Source: Halobacteriales archaeon SW_10_68_16 (lineage in GTDB: Archaea > Halobacteriota > Halobacteria > Halobacteriales > Haloarculaceae). From it: DNA of 32,696 bases. The stretch is taken from contig PXSG01000115.1 of assembly GCA_003023485.1 (NCBI GenBank), positions 1 to 32,696 on the forward strand. The letters run 5' to 3'. Below, in pieces: positions 1 to 8,119 of this stretch; positions within the stretch are counted from its first letter, which is position 1; each line of letters opens with the position of its first letter. The notes beneath the pieces were generated by a model, which worked only from the letters and a program-made list of their open reading frames with translations, did not search any database and was not told the DNA's origin. A program made the translations under genes and the position numbers.

Positions 1-1
1 G

Positions 2-367
2 TTCTTCCCCGGGGCGTTCACGGAGGTGTGCAGCCACGAGATGCGCGCCTTCCAGGACCGCCTGGCCGAGTTCGCCGACGCCGGTGCCGCAGTCTACGGG
101 ATCAGCGTGGACACGCCCTTTGCGCTCGACGAGTTCAGGGACCAACTGGGCCTGGAGTTCGGCCTGATCAGCGACACGAACCGGGAGATAATCGGGGCCT
201 ACGACCTGGCGATGGACTTCTCACACATCGGCGTCCGCGATTTGGCCAAGCGTGCCGTCTTCGTCGTCGACGGGACCGGGACGGTCACATACGCCTGGGT
301 GAGCGACGACCCCGGCCGCGAACCCGACTACGACGAGGTCCTCGACGCGGTCGCGCGGGCCGCGTAG
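2..367 (+). CDS. Peroxiredoxin (AhpC/TSA, Bcp-like), 5' end cut off by window
   Basis: This is the C-terminal 121 residues of a thioredoxin-fold peroxiredoxin, which reduces peroxides in the cytoplasm. The frame is open from base 2. It begins with the active-site loop F-F-P-G-A-F-T-E-V-C, so the peroxidatic cysteine is the codon at 29-31. In many Bcp/AhpC relatives a second cysteine follows five residues later (C-x4-C); here that position is arginine (CSHEMR), and no other cysteine is visible, so this looks like a 1-Cys enzyme or one that uses an outside thiol. The conserved later parts (GISVDTPFALDEF, LISDTN, KRAVFVVDGTGTV) are present and the C-terminus looks complete. The start codon lies outside the window. 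The family assignment is firm; the subfamily is less certain. Confidence 0.9.
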   Translation, partial: FFPGAFTEVCSHEMRAFQDRLAEFADAGAAVYGISVDTPFALDEFRDQLGLEFGLISDTNREIIGAYDLAMDFSHIGVRDLAKRAVFVVDGTGTVTYAWVSDDPGREPDYDEVLDAVARAA

Positions 368-376
368 CGCGAGGGG

Positions 377-383
377 TTTTTAT
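377..383 (+). promoter_or_regulatory. TATA-like box for the HD-domain gene
   Basis: TTTTTAT ends 25 bp before the ATG at 408, in the short gap after the peroxiredoxin stop. The spacing fits a leaderless or nearly leaderless haloarchaeal transcript. Confidence 0.5.
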
Positions 384-407
384 CGCCGGGATCGGAAGTG
401 GGCAGGG

Positions 408-1147
408 ATGAGCGACACAGCGCCGGACGCGGGGGACCATGCCGACGCCCACCGGATCTACGACCCCGACGACGAGCACGCCTTCCCCGACGAACGCGTC
501 AACGAGGTCCTAAAGCGGGTCGAAGCCGACGAGGAGATACAGGCCTACCTGGAGGCACCGGCCTCCTCAAGCGGGGCGACGTCACCTTCAACGGCGCGGC
601 CGACCAGGGCCTCGAAGAGACCGATGAGGCAGTCATCGTCGCGCTCGCTGCCACGCTGCACGACATCGGGCACGTCGTCCACCGCGACGACCACACCTAC
701 TACTCCATCCCGCTGGCCGCCGACATCCTCGACCGCCTACTCCCCGAGTGGTACGACACCGCCGAGGCGGTGCGGGTGAAAGGCGAAGTACTGCACGCCA
801 TCCTCTGTCACCACTCCGAAGAGGATCCCCTCACCCTGGAGGCCGGCGTGGTGCGCATCGCGGACGCCCTGGACATGGAGCGCGGTCGCTCGCGCATCCC
901 CTACGACAAGGGCGGCCGCGGAATCGACACGGTTTCCAGCCAGGCCATCGAGCGCGTCACGCTCGCCGCGGGCGAGGAGGCGCCGGTGCTGGTCGAGATC
1001 GAGATGCGCAACGCCGCGGGCGTCTACCAGGTCGACACCCTCCTGAAATCGAAGGTCCGCGACTCGGGGCTCGAAGAACTGCTCCGGATCGTCGCCATCA
1101 ACGTCCGCGAGGACGAAAATCAGATCGTCGAGCGGATCGAACTCTGA
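408..1147 (+). pseudogene. HD-superfamily metal-dependent phosphohydrolase, disrupted by internal deletion
   Basis: Two frames together make one recognisable haloarchaeal HD-domain protein. The first (from ATG 408) gives the N-terminus up to about YLEA near base 556. The second takes over at about base 558 (GLLKRGDVTFNGA) and runs to the stop at 1147. It includes the HD signature LHDIGHVVHRDDH, a second histidine pair (ILCHHSEE) and the late aspartate (RIADALDMERGRS). From my memory of the family, roughly 30 residues are missing at the junction, including the segment that supplies the first metal-binding histidine. The frame moves by the equivalent of a 1 (mod 3) base loss. The junction lies in an inverted repeat, GGAGGC-accg-GCCTCC (551-566). 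Such proteins hydrolyse nucleotides or phosphodiesters; no substrate can be read here. This is either a real pseudogene or an assembly deletion. Confidence 0.75.
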
Positions 1148-1202
1148 CGCGCCGACGAGCACCCGGGACGAGCGTTGCGCTGCCTGAAACGGTACGGATG
1201 GC

Positions 1203-1207
1203 TTTTT
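1203..1207 (+). promoter_or_regulatory. T-rich TATA-like element for the bactofilin-like gene
   Basis: A TTTTT run within ggctttttccc ends 25 bp before the ATG at 1233. It is the only AT-rich stretch in the gap after the HD gene. Confidence 0.4.
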
Positions 1208-1232
1208 CCCGCTGATTGACGTCGTTCCTGCC

Positions 1233-2324
1233 ATGGACGAGACAATCAGGGCAGTGACGAGGCTGGCACTGATCGTGGCGCTCCTGGCGGGCACGGCGGG
1301 CGTCGCGGCCGCCCAGTCGACACAGGCCGGCGGGAGTGTCGTCGTCGCTGAAGGTGAGACGACCGGCGACCTGCGTGCCGCCGGCGGGACGGTCGTGGTC
1401 CGGGGCACCGTCGACGGCGACCTGCGCGGCTACGCCGGGACGGTCATCGTCGAGGACACGGGCGTGGTGACCGGCGACCTCCAGGCCTCGGCCGGGAGCG
1501 TCGTGGTCCGGGGCACCGTCGACGGCGACCTCGAGGGCGCGGCCGGGTCCGTCTCCATCACCCCGCAGGGCACCGTCGGTGGTGACGTCTCGGTAGCCGC
1601 CGGGGACCTCACCATCGCGGGCACCGTCGACGGCAACGTCAAGGCCGCGGTCCAGCGACTGGAACTCGCCGAGACGGCTTCGGTGGGCGGGTCCGTCGAG
1701 TACAGCAGCGACGCCGAATTCGACCGCGCGGAGGGGGCGACCGTCAGTGGCCAGGTGTCGGCGGTCGACAACCTCTCCGTCGACAGCGGGTTCGGCGACG
1801 TCGCCGAGGAGGGCGGCCCACTCGGCTTGCTGTTCGGCGTTTTCGGGATGCTCGCGACGCTGGTCGTCGGGGCCGCCCTGCTCGTGGCCGTCCCCGAGTT
1901 CGCGGGGGTAGTCGCGACCGAGGTGCGCGAGCACACGCTCCGGTCGGGTGGCGTCGGCCTCCTGGGACTCGTCGGTATCCCGATCGCGCTCGTCCTCGTC
2001 GCCATCACCGTCGTCGGTGCGCCGCTGGCGCTGCTGGGGCTGATGGCCTTCGGACTCCTGGTGTTCACCGCTGCCGCACTGGCCGAGTACGCCGCCGGCG
2101 CGTGGGCGCTGTCCTACACCGACGTGGAGAGCAGGTGGGCCGCGCTGGTCGTCGGCGTCGTCGGCGTCGGCATCCTCTCGCGGATCCCCGTCGTCGGGTC
2201 CCTGGTCAACCTCGTCGTCTTCCTGTTCGGGTTCGGGGCCGTCCTGGCGCTGCTGTACCGGCGCTACCGGCGGTACCGGTCCGGAACGTCGGGCGGGGCC
2301 GGTCCCTCGAAGTCATACGGATAA
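1233..2324 (+). CDS. Bactofilin-like (polymer-forming) secreted membrane protein
   Basis: The protein has 363 residues. Residues 1-28 look like a signal peptide ending in A-A-A-Q. Residues about 30-170 hold glycine- and valine-rich repeats of the form GTVDGDL, AGTVIV and AGSVVV, typical of right-handed beta-helical bactofilin-like domains. Four or five hydrophobic helices follow (about 195-330): LLFGVFGMLATLVVGAALL, GLLGLVGIPIALVLVAITVV, ALLGLMAFGLLVFTAAALA, ALVVGVVGVGIL, and LVNLVVFLFGFGAVLALLY. The tail is basic (YRRYRRYRSG). The likely picture is an outward-facing beta-helix anchored by a C-terminal membrane domain, possibly with a structural role in the cell envelope; this is inferred from domain order only. 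A 32-bp exact direct repeat lies inside the beta-helix coding part. The gene stands alone with its own promoter. Confidence 0.75.
   Translation: MDETIRAVTRLALIVALLAGTAGVAAAQSTQAGGSVVVAEGETTGDLRAAGGTVVVRGTVDGDLRGYAGTVIVEDTGVVTGDLQASAGSVVVRGTVDGDLEGAAGSVSITPQGTVGGDVSVAAGDLTIAGTVDGNVKAAVQRLELAETASVGGSVEYSSDAEFDRAEGATVSGQVSAVDNLSVDSGFGDVAEEGGPLGLLFGVFGMLATLVVGAALLVAVPEFAGVVATEVREHTLRSGGVGLLGLVGIPIALVLVAITVVGAPLALLGLMAFGLLVFTAAALAEYAAGAWALSYTDVESRWAALVVGVVGVGILSRIPVVGSLVNLVVFLFGFGAVLALLYRRYRRYRSGTSGGAGPSKSYG
1392..1531 (+). repeat. 32-bp exact direct repeat inside the bactofilin-like gene (1392-1423 and 1500-1531)
   Basis: Both copies encode V-V-V-R-G-T-V-D-G-D-L and are identical over 32 bases, 108 bp apart. 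They are therefore in the same reading frame. Unequal recombination between them would remove or add exactly 36 residues of beta-helix without breaking the frame. Confidence 0.8.
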
Positions 2325-2344
2325 CAACAGTCGATCCGCTCCCT

Positions 2345-2626
2345 TCAGCGTCCGAGCCAGTGGCGCACGGCCTTCGGGAGCGTCGTGAAGGGTGCGAGCA
2401 GCGCCGACAGCGAGAAACCGGCGTCGGGGTTCTCGGCGTGCTCGAAGGCCTCCGCGAGTGTCTCTCCGTCGGCGTGTTCGATGGCACCGGAGTTTTCGCG
2501 CCGACCGGTCCCGTCGGCCACGCGCAGGAGGGTGACGGTCTCTCCGGTCCCGACGACGCGGTAGGTTCCTGCCGGGACCGGTGCGTCCGTGCCTGCCCGG
2601 ACGTGGTCGTAGACGTCGACGCTCAT
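2345..2626 (-). CDS. Hypothetical 93-aa protein co-transcribed with PDH E1 alpha
   Basis: I do not recognise a named family. The chosen start (ATG at 2626-2624) overlaps the stop of the E1 alpha gene as ATGA, which strongly suggests translational coupling. A much longer upstream extension of the same frame exists, but it runs antisense-like through the E1 alpha coding sequence and is not credible. The predicted protein has a small beta-rich N-terminal part (TYRVVGTGETVTLLRVADG), an acidic middle (HADGETLAEAFEHAENPD) and a more hydrophobic C-terminus (FSLSALLAPFTTLPKAVRHWLGR). There is no signal peptide or clear membrane span. Its position suggests a job linked to the dehydrogenase, but that is only inference. 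Confidence 0.65.
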   Translation of the reverse strand: MSVDVYDHVRAGTDAPVPAGTYRVVGTGETVTLLRVADGTGRRENSGAIEHADGETLAEAFEHAENPDAGFSLSALLAPFTTLPKAVRHWLGR

Positions 2627-3753
2627 TCGTCCCGCGTGAGGCGGTCGTCGCCGTGGCGGTCGCGCAACTGGGCGAGCAGTGCCTCCCCCTCCGCGACTCG
2701 CGGCGTCTGTTCGGCGTAGGTGTGCTCGAACATCGTCGCCGGGTCCGGTTCGAACGCCTCCGCGCGGTCGATCAGTTCGCCGACCGTCTCCTCGATCTCG
2801 CGCTCGATGGCCACAATCTGCTCGTCGTCGAGCAGCCCCCGCTCTCTGAGGAACGTCTCCATACGCGGGATGGGGTCGCGCTGCTCCCAGCGTTCGAGTT
2901 CGTCCTCGTCGCGGTAGACCGAGGGGTCGTCGACGGTGGTGTGGGGACCCAGCCGGTACATCACCGGTTCGATCAGCGTCGGCCGCGTCGCGCGGCCCGC
3001 GGTGTTCTCGGCGGCGTCCTCGCCCGCCTGGCCGGTCCGCGCGCGCTCGACGGCCTCGCGGGTGACCTGGTAGACAGCCAGCGGGTCCATCCCGTCGACG
3101 CGGACGCCGCGGAAGCCGTAGGCCCCCGCTTTCTGTGCGAAGGTGGCGCTGGCTGTCTGGCGGTCGGTCGGCACCGAGATGGCCCACTGGTTGTTGTTAC
3201 AGAAGAACACGGCGGGCACGTCGAAGACGCCGGCGAAGTTCAGCGCCTCGTGGAAGTCGCCCTCCGAGGAGGCGCCGTCACCGAAGTGACACCCCACGAC
3301 GCAGTCGTCGCCTTTCAGTTTCGCCGCCCAGGCCATCCCCGTCGCGTGGGGGAGATGGGAGGCGATGGAGATGTTGATGGGGAAGACGTGCCGGTCGGCG
3401 AGGTACTCGTTGCCCGCCTCGTGGCCCATCCAGTACAGCAGGTACTCGTGGGAGAGGCCGCGGACGATGGGGACGCCGTGTTCGCGATACTGGTAGCAGA
3501 GCCAGTCGTCCTCGCGGAAGGCGTGGGTGGAGGCGACCTGGGCGGCCTCCTGGCCGGCAAGCGGCGGGTACGTCCCCATCCGTCCCTGCCGGTGGAGCGA
3601 GGTGGCCCGCTCGTCGAGGTGGCGGGCAAAGCGCATCCCCTCGTACATCGCCACCAGCGTCCCGTCGTCGAGGTCCGGCACGGTCGTGTCCTCGCGGACC
3701 TGGCCGTTCTCGTCCAGTATCTGCACCTGCTCGGGCGGTCGACCGGGGCTCAT
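2623..3753 (-). CDS. pdhA: Pyruvate (2-oxoacid) dehydrogenase E1 component, alpha subunit
   Basis: This is a thiamine-diphosphate-dependent E1 alpha subunit of 376 residues, the usual length. It decarboxylates pyruvate or a branched-chain 2-oxoacid as part of a 2-oxoacid dehydrogenase complex. The ThDP/Mg motif is intact: GDG at residues 158-160, then NNN at 186-188. The active-site region ISIASHLPHATG (about 129-139) and the GQEA motif near 67-70 are also present. The start ATG at 3753-3751 is preferred over an in-frame upstream start at 3798, because a TATA-like sequence (3781-3788) lies between the two, at the right distance for a leaderless message from 3753. No E1 beta, E2 or E3 gene lies in the window, so the partners must be elsewhere and the true substrate is unproven. 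Confidence 0.9.
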   Translation of the reverse strand: MSPGRPPEQVQILDENGQVREDTTVPDLDDGTLVAMYEGMRFARHLDERATSLHRQGRMGTYPPLAGQEAAQVASTHAFREDDWLCYQYREHGVPIVRGLSHEYLLYWMGHEAGNEYLADRHVFPINISIASHLPHATGMAWAAKLKGDDCVVGCHFGDGASSEGDFHEALNFAGVFDVPAVFFCNNNQWAISVPTDRQTASATFAQKAGAYGFRGVRVDGMDPLAVYQVTREAVERARTGQAGEDAAENTAGRATRPTLIEPVMYRLGPHTTVDDPSVYRDEDELERWEQRDPIPRMETFLRERGLLDDEQIVAIEREIEETVGELIDRAEAFEPDPATMFEHTYAEQTPRVAEGEALLAQLRDRHGDDRLTRDE

Positions 3754-3780
3754 CGTTCGGGACGACGAACGGACGGCCAA

Positions 3781-3788
3781 TAGATATG
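3781..3788 (-). promoter_or_regulatory. TATA-like box for pdhA
   Basis: On the minus strand this reads CATATCTA and ends 27 bp before the ATG at 3753. It decides the start choice, because the longer in-frame alternative would begin upstream of it. Confidence 0.55.
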
Positions 3789-3811
3789 CCTTGCCCACTC
3801 CTCTGTTGCAG

Positions 3812-5363
3812 TCACTCCGCCGCTGTCACGTCCGTAACGGTCCCGACACCTTTCGAGCGCCCCTCCCGGAAGACGAACCGCTGGCCCTCCTCGACGAGGT
3901 AGGGGCGGAATTTGAAACCCACCCGGGCCTTCCCGGTGTCGCCCGGGAGCAGTTGCCCCTCCTCGGGGTAGAAGGCGGCGGCCTCGCTGATCGTCTCCAG
4001 GTGGACCACGGGTTCGTACCCGGCACCGATGTGGGTCGGGTGATTGAGGACCATCACCTCGGCCTCGAACTCCCGGACAGGGTCGGGGTCGGCCTCGCGG
4101 GGAAGCAGGACCATCCCGCGCTCGATGACCTCTTCCTGGACACCCTTGAGGGCGATGCCGACGATGCGGCCCGCGCGGGCCTCGTCGACGCGGGGGTAGT
4201 GCATCTCGATGGAGCGGACCTCCACGTCCACGAAGCGGCCGTCGGGCATCGGGCCCAACAGGAGTTCGTCGCCGGCCTCCACGCGGCCAGACTGGACCGT
4301 CCCCGAAGCGACGGCGCCGACGCCGGTGACGTTGTACGTGCGGTCGACGTACATCCGGAACTGCTCGTCGGCGAGGGCGTCGCCGGTCTTGGGCAGGTGC
4401 TCGAACAGTTCGTCGAGGGTATCCAGTCCCTCGCCGGTGACGGCACTGGTCGTGACCACCGGCACCACGGTCTCGGAGATCTCCTCGATGGCCGCGTCGA
4501 CGCCGTACCGGTCGACCCGCAGTGGCGATTTCTCGACGTCCCGCAGGAGGCACTCGACCTCGCGTTCGACCTCGCGGACCCGCTCGTCGGCGACGAGGTC
4601 CGCCTTGGTGATGGCGACGACCGTCGGCAGGTCCGTCGCCAGCAGGATACCCAGGTGCTCGCGGGTCGTCTTGGTGGGCCCGTCGTCCGCGGCGACGGTC
4701 AGCAGGCCGTAGTCGAGTTTCTGGCCCACGAGCCCGCGGATGGTGGTGCGGAGCCAGGGTTCGTGGCCCACCGCGGACCGGGCCCTCGTCGTCGAAGCCG
4801 TAGACGCCATACGAGAGGTCCGCCGAGAGACCGCGCTCGATCTCGTGGGGCTGGACGTCGAGGAACCCCCGCGTGCCCCCCTGGCCGTCGTCGGCCTGGC
4901 CGGTCACCAGCGACCCCACGAGCGTGGACTTGCCGTGGTCGACGTGGCCGGCCGTCCCGACGACGATGTGCTCGTCGTCCTCCATGACGGCCCCCTCGCG
5001 GACGGTCGCGACGCCGACCAGCCCCTTGCCGTCGCCGTCCCCGTTCTCCCCGGGCACGCCCCAGGTCTGGACCTCCTCGATGTGGGTGCCGGCTTCCTCC
5101 GCGAGCAGCGAGAGGACGTCCATCGACTCCGAGAAGGCGTCGGGTTCGATGCCCGCGATGCCGCCGTCGTCGGTGACGCCCACCACGTAGGTGGCCTCGC
5201 CGTCGCCCGAGAGGACGCGGTGGCGCAGTTGCGCCGCGAGGCTCTCCAGGCGCCCCTCCGAGAGGTGGACCTCCTCGGTGAGCCGTTCCTTGAACTCGAC
5301 GCTGCCGCCCTCCCGCTCGCCGCGCTCGATGGCACGCTCCAGGGCGGCCCGGTCGGGGCTCAT
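3812..5363 (-). pseudogene. GTPBP1-like translational GTPase, disrupted by internal deletion
   Basis: Two frames give one elongation-factor-like GTPase of the archaeal GTPBP1 family. The N-terminal frame (ATG 5363) has about 130 family-specific residues followed by the G1 loop GHVDHGKS (residues 139-146), ending at YGFDDEGPVR near base 4775. The second frame resumes at VGHEPWLRTT and carries the G4 motif ITKAD, then the beta-barrel EF-Tu-like domains (TYNVTGVGAVASGTVQSG and LLPGDTGKARVGF), to the stop at 3812. Compared with the family as I remember it, about 26 residues are missing, including the aspartate of the G3 motif (DTVGHE). A loss of 77 bases would fit both the junction and the frame. 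A GTPase without G3 would be inactive, so this is either a dead gene or an assembly deletion. A TATA-like box precedes the start. Confidence 0.8.
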
Positions 5364-5384
5364 GCCCGCCGGTTACGCCCCGCC

Positions 5385-5392
5385 TGATAAAA
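5385..5392 (-). promoter_or_regulatory. TATA-like box for the GTPBP1-like gene
   Basis: TTTTATCA on the minus strand, 21-29 bp before the ATG at 5363. It matches the short-leader pattern of neighbouring genes. Confidence 0.5.
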
Positions 5393-5423
5393 GCCTTCCC
5401 CGGGTTCGGGTCCGTTTTCCGGG

Positions 5424-6716
5424 TCAGTCAGTGTGGTTCAGGTACCACTCGGGCGGTTCGACGGTCGTGGAGTCGACGCGGTCGTAGGTGTACTCGCGTT
5501 CGATCCGCAACGTCTGCCCCGAGTTCTGGGGGTGTTCGACGGTCGCCTGCACCGTCACGTTACGGACGAATCCCCGCGAGTCGACCATGGCCTCGACGCT
5601 GTAGTTCCGGATTGTCGCAGTCGAGGACACGTTGGGCGCCCCCGTCCCGGTGATCCGGAAGAGTCGCCGTCCGTTTCGCCGTTCGAGAGTTCCGGACTGG
5701 ACCTCCGTGATGTCGGTCTCGGGCGTCGAGAGGTACCGCCGCACCAGGTTCTGGCGGATCGACTCGGAGGTGGGGACGGTCACGCGCCGCTGGGTGACGG
5801 CGAACACCCGCTCGTACTCCCCCGACGTCCCGTTCCACACCGCGGCGTAGGTTCCGGCCCCGTCGTGGTAGATGGCCCCCGTGTGGGTCCGGTTGTCCGC
5901 GACCACTTCGGTGGTCTCGATCAGGTAGCGGTCCCCCTCGGTGGCGACGTCGATATCCCGCTGGACCCGGGTCCCGCCGGGCCGGAAGTTGCGGGGCCGG
6001 TACCAGTCGACCCAGACGGTGTACGACCGGTTGGCCACCGCGCGAGCGTGGGCTCTCGCCAGCGCCTCGACGTCCTCGATGCCCGACGCCGAGACGCCCG
6101 GCGGCGTCCCGGTGGCGTGCCCGTCCCTGGCCGCGCCCGCCGGCTCCGCCTGGACCGACTCGTTGGCGGTCGGTGTCTCGGTTCCTACCGTTCCGTCCCC
6201 CGACAGGTCCCCCCCGCTGTCGGTCCCGAAGACGGTCGGCAGGCCGCCGATCACCCCGACGAGTACGAGCACCACCAGTCCGGCCAGGACCGCAGCCGCG
6301 AGTGCCTGTCCCGGCGACGCGGGGGCACTGGCACGTGTGCGGACGCGCTCGACCGGCGGCGGTCCGAGCGTCTCGGGCGGTGCCCCGAGGTGGCGCCGAC
6401 AGATGTCGCGGGCCGTCGGGCGGTTGACGGCGTAGCCGAGCATCTCTGCCAGTCCGACCGCGTCGACGGCCCGCCCCTCCGCGCGGTCGTCTCCGTCCCG
6501 CGAGACGACGACGGCGGGAGCAGTGCGTCTCCAGCGACCACCTGCGCTGACGCGAATCCGGACCGTCTCGGCGCCGTGACTGGCCACGATGTCGGTTCCG
6601 TCGCGGGTCGTCTCGTAGCCCCGCGCGGCCCAGAGGTCCGCGACCAGCGCCGCCAGTCCGTCCCCGTCGAGGCGGCGGATATGAGACGCGACGCGGGGAA
6701 CGTCGAACTCGCTCAT
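5424..6716 (-). CDS. Membrane protein: Mrr-like N-terminal domain, one TM helix, large outer domain
   Basis: The protein has 430 residues. Residues about 5-75 (GDGLAALVADLWAARGYETT, then DIVASHG and VRIRVSAGG) resemble the restriction-endonuclease-like Mrr fold seen in other haloarchaeal proteins. A clear single transmembrane helix spans about 137-159 (ALAAAVLAGLVVLVLVGVIGG). After it comes a Thr/Ser/Gly/Asp-rich linker and a beta-rich domain of about 220 residues (for example YTVWVDWYRPRNF, THTGAIYHDGAG and LFRITGTGAPNVSS), resembling haloarchaeal LolA-like or DUF7537-like cell-surface domains. The Mrr part would face the cytoplasm and the rest the outside. The catalytic PD-ExK residues cannot be confirmed by eye, so DNA cleavage is not claimed. 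The start overlaps the end of the phosphatase gene (ATGA), so the two are coupled. Confidence 0.7.
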   Translation of the reverse strand: MSEFDVPRVASHIRRLDGDGLAALVADLWAARGYETTRDGTDIVASHGAETVRIRVSAGGRWRRTAPAVVVSRDGDDRAEGRAVDAVGLAEMLGYAVNRPTARDICRRHLGAPPETLGPPPVERVRTRASAPASPGQALAAAVLAGLVVLVLVGVIGGLPTVFGTDSGGDLSGDGTVGTETPTANESVQAEPAGAARDGHATGTPPGVSASGIEDVEALARAHARAVANRSYTVWVDWYRPRNFRPGGTRVQRDIDVATEGDRYLIETTEVVADNRTHTGAIYHDGAGTYAAVWNGTSGEYERVFAVTQRRVTVPTSESIRQNLVRRYLSTPETDITEVQSGTLERRNGRRLFRITGTGAPNVSSTATIRNYSVEAMVDSRGFVRNVTVQATVEHPQNSGQTLRIEREYTYDRVDSTTVEPPEWYLNHTD

Positions 6717-7426
6717 CCCTCGGTCACCGCCGCGATCCAGTCGAGTGCCTCCATGAAGCCGTCGGCGTACTCGGCCGCGGTGACGTGGTCGGCCGCCCCG
6801 CGTGCGGCCTCGTCGGCGTTCGCCACCGCGACGGCGTGGCCGACCCGTTCGAAGGTCGGCGCGTCGTTGACCGAATCACCCACCGCCGCGAACGTCGCGG
6901 GATCGAGGTCCAGTTCCGCCGCAAGGGATTCCAGCCCCGTCGCCTTGGTGACCTCGGGTGCTTTCACGTGGTAGGCGAACCCGGTATCGACCACCTCCAG
7001 GCCGTGTGCGGCGGCGATCTCTTCGAGCGGCGCGAGCGGTGCCTCCCGACGGGCGATGAGTTCCGTCTCGCGCCAGCGGTTGGCGAGGTCGATCTCGCCC
7101 CAGCCCAGGTCGTAGCCCCGTTCCCGGTAGGCCGCGGCCACCGCGTCGGCTGCCTCGCGGTCGCCGACCACGCGCAGCGTGTCGGTCGGACCGGCGACGA
7201 CGACCCCGCCGTTCTCCGCGACGACGAGCACGTCTAGCGCCAGGAAGTCACAGAGCGCGACCGGATAGGGGAGGGCCTTCCCGGTCGCGACGACGACGGG
7301 CGCGGGCCAGGCCCGGAGCGCGGGGAACACCCGGGGGTCGAGGTGCCGGTCGGCGTCGGTGAGGGTACCGTCGACGTCCACGACCAGCGGCGGACCGGCC
7401 TCGGGTACCGGCGTTCCCGGGTCCAT
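6713..7426 (-). CDS. pgp: Phosphoglycolate phosphatase, TA0175-type (HAD superfamily IIB)
   Basis: This is a cytoplasmic HAD phosphatase of 237 residues. Motif I is DVDGTLTD (residues 17-24, nucleophile D17, acid D19). Motif II is the threonine in VVATGKA (near 48). The motif III lysine is in APEVTKATG (near 161). Motif IV is GDSVND (183-188). Domain order and length match the archaeal phosphoglycolate phosphatase family, which hydrolyses 2-phosphoglycolate to glycolate plus phosphate. The start at 7426 leaves about ten residues before motif I, which is slightly long for the family; no better internal Met precedes the motif. The stop overlaps the start of the downstream membrane-protein gene. 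Substrate assignment rests on family resemblance. Confidence 0.88.
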   Translation of the reverse strand: MDPGTPVPEAGPPLVVDVDGTLTDADRHLDPRVFPALRAWPAPVVVATGKALPYPVALCDFLALDVLVVAENGGVVVAGPTDTLRVVGDREAADAVAAAYRERGYDLGWGEIDLANRWRETELIARREAPLAPLEEIAAAHGLEVVDTGFAYHVKAPEVTKATGLESLAAELDLDPATFAAVGDSVNDAPTFERVGHAVAVANADEAARGAADHVTAAEYADGFMEALDWIAAVTEG

Positions 7427-7489
7427 GTGTCCGCGTGGGCCGCCACCGGCATGGCCGTTGTGGTCCCACCCTCTGACCGCGCCTGACGG

Positions 7490-8062
7490 CTAATCCGTCA
7501 GCACCTCGTAGGCTTCCCGGACGCGCTTGAACGACTCCTCGTCGCCGCCCTCGGTGTCCGGGTGGACGTCCTTGATGCGCTCCCGGTAGGCCGCCCGGAC
7601 GGTCCCCTCGTCGGCGCCGGGGTCGACGCCCAGGACGTTGTAGGCCTCCCGCCGCGTCGGTCCCTCGCGGACGGTCCCGGGCTCCCGCCGAGCACCTCGC
7701 CCGCCTGCCCGGCCGCGTGCCTGTCGCTGAGCACGCTCGCGGGCAGTCCGACGCGCCCGTCGCTGGCCCTCGCCGGGGGGCACCCACTCCTCGCGGGGGC
7801 CGGCGCCGAAGCCGCCCCGGCCGGGGTCCCCGCCGTTGCGTGCTGCCTGCCGTTCGACGCCGCGGTAGACGCGACCCAGGAGCCGTCCGGTGGCGTGGCT
7901 GTAGAGGACGTACGTGATGGGGGCGAAGGTGAGCGCGAGGATGAAGAGCACGGGGCTGTAGACGAGGCCGCCGACGACGAAGGTGGCGGTCATCAGCCCG
8001 AAGGCAGCCGCGAGTCCGGTGGCCAGCCGCTCGTGTCGCACGGCCCACCGTAGGGGAGGCAC
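7490..8062 (-). CDS. Membrane-anchored DnaJ-domain protein
   Basis: With a GTG start at 8062 the protein has 190 residues. Two adjacent hydrophobic helices lie near the N-terminus (LATGLAAAFGLMTATFVVGGLV and LFILALTFAPITYVLYS). A long Arg/Gly/Glu-rich linker follows (about 65-135). A complete J domain is at the C-terminus (REAYNVLGVDPGADEGTVRAAY, with the HPD motif in KDVHPDTEGGDEESF). J domains stimulate Hsp70 (DnaK) ATPase; here the domain would be held at the inner face of the membrane. The frame stays open to 8209, but a start there would overlap the divergent zinc-finger gene. GTG 8062 begins right before the conserved PPLRWAVRHERL segment and has an AT-rich element about 27-34 bp upstream. 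Confidence 0.8.
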   Translation of the reverse strand: MPPLRWAVRHERLATGLAAAFGLMTATFVVGGLVYSPVLFILALTFAPITYVLYSHATGRLLGRVYRGVERQAARNGGDPGRGGFGAGPREEWVPPGEGQRRARRTARERAQRQARGRAGGRGARREPGTVREGPTRREAYNVLGVDPGADEGTVRAAYRERIKDVHPDTEGGDEESFKRVREAYEVLTD

Positions 8063-8087
8063 GCCCGTAAGCCTCTCGCCCGCCAGA

Positions 8088-8096
8088 GCGTTCAAA
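8088..8096. promoter_or_regulatory. Shared AT-rich core of a divergent promoter
   Basis: gttcaaacg is the only AT-rich patch in the 57 bp between the DnaJ-like gene (GTG 8062, minus) and the zinc-finger gene (ATG 8120, plus). It is 26-34 bp from the first and 24-32 bp from the second, so it may serve as the TATA region for both. Confidence 0.35.
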
Positions 8097-8119
8097 CGGC
8101 TCGACCCGCTAGGTGTGGT

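Noticed and set aside
2581..3783. A 400-codon frame antisense to E1 alpha
   Set aside because: E1 alpha has intact ThDP motifs; the antisense frame has no family features.
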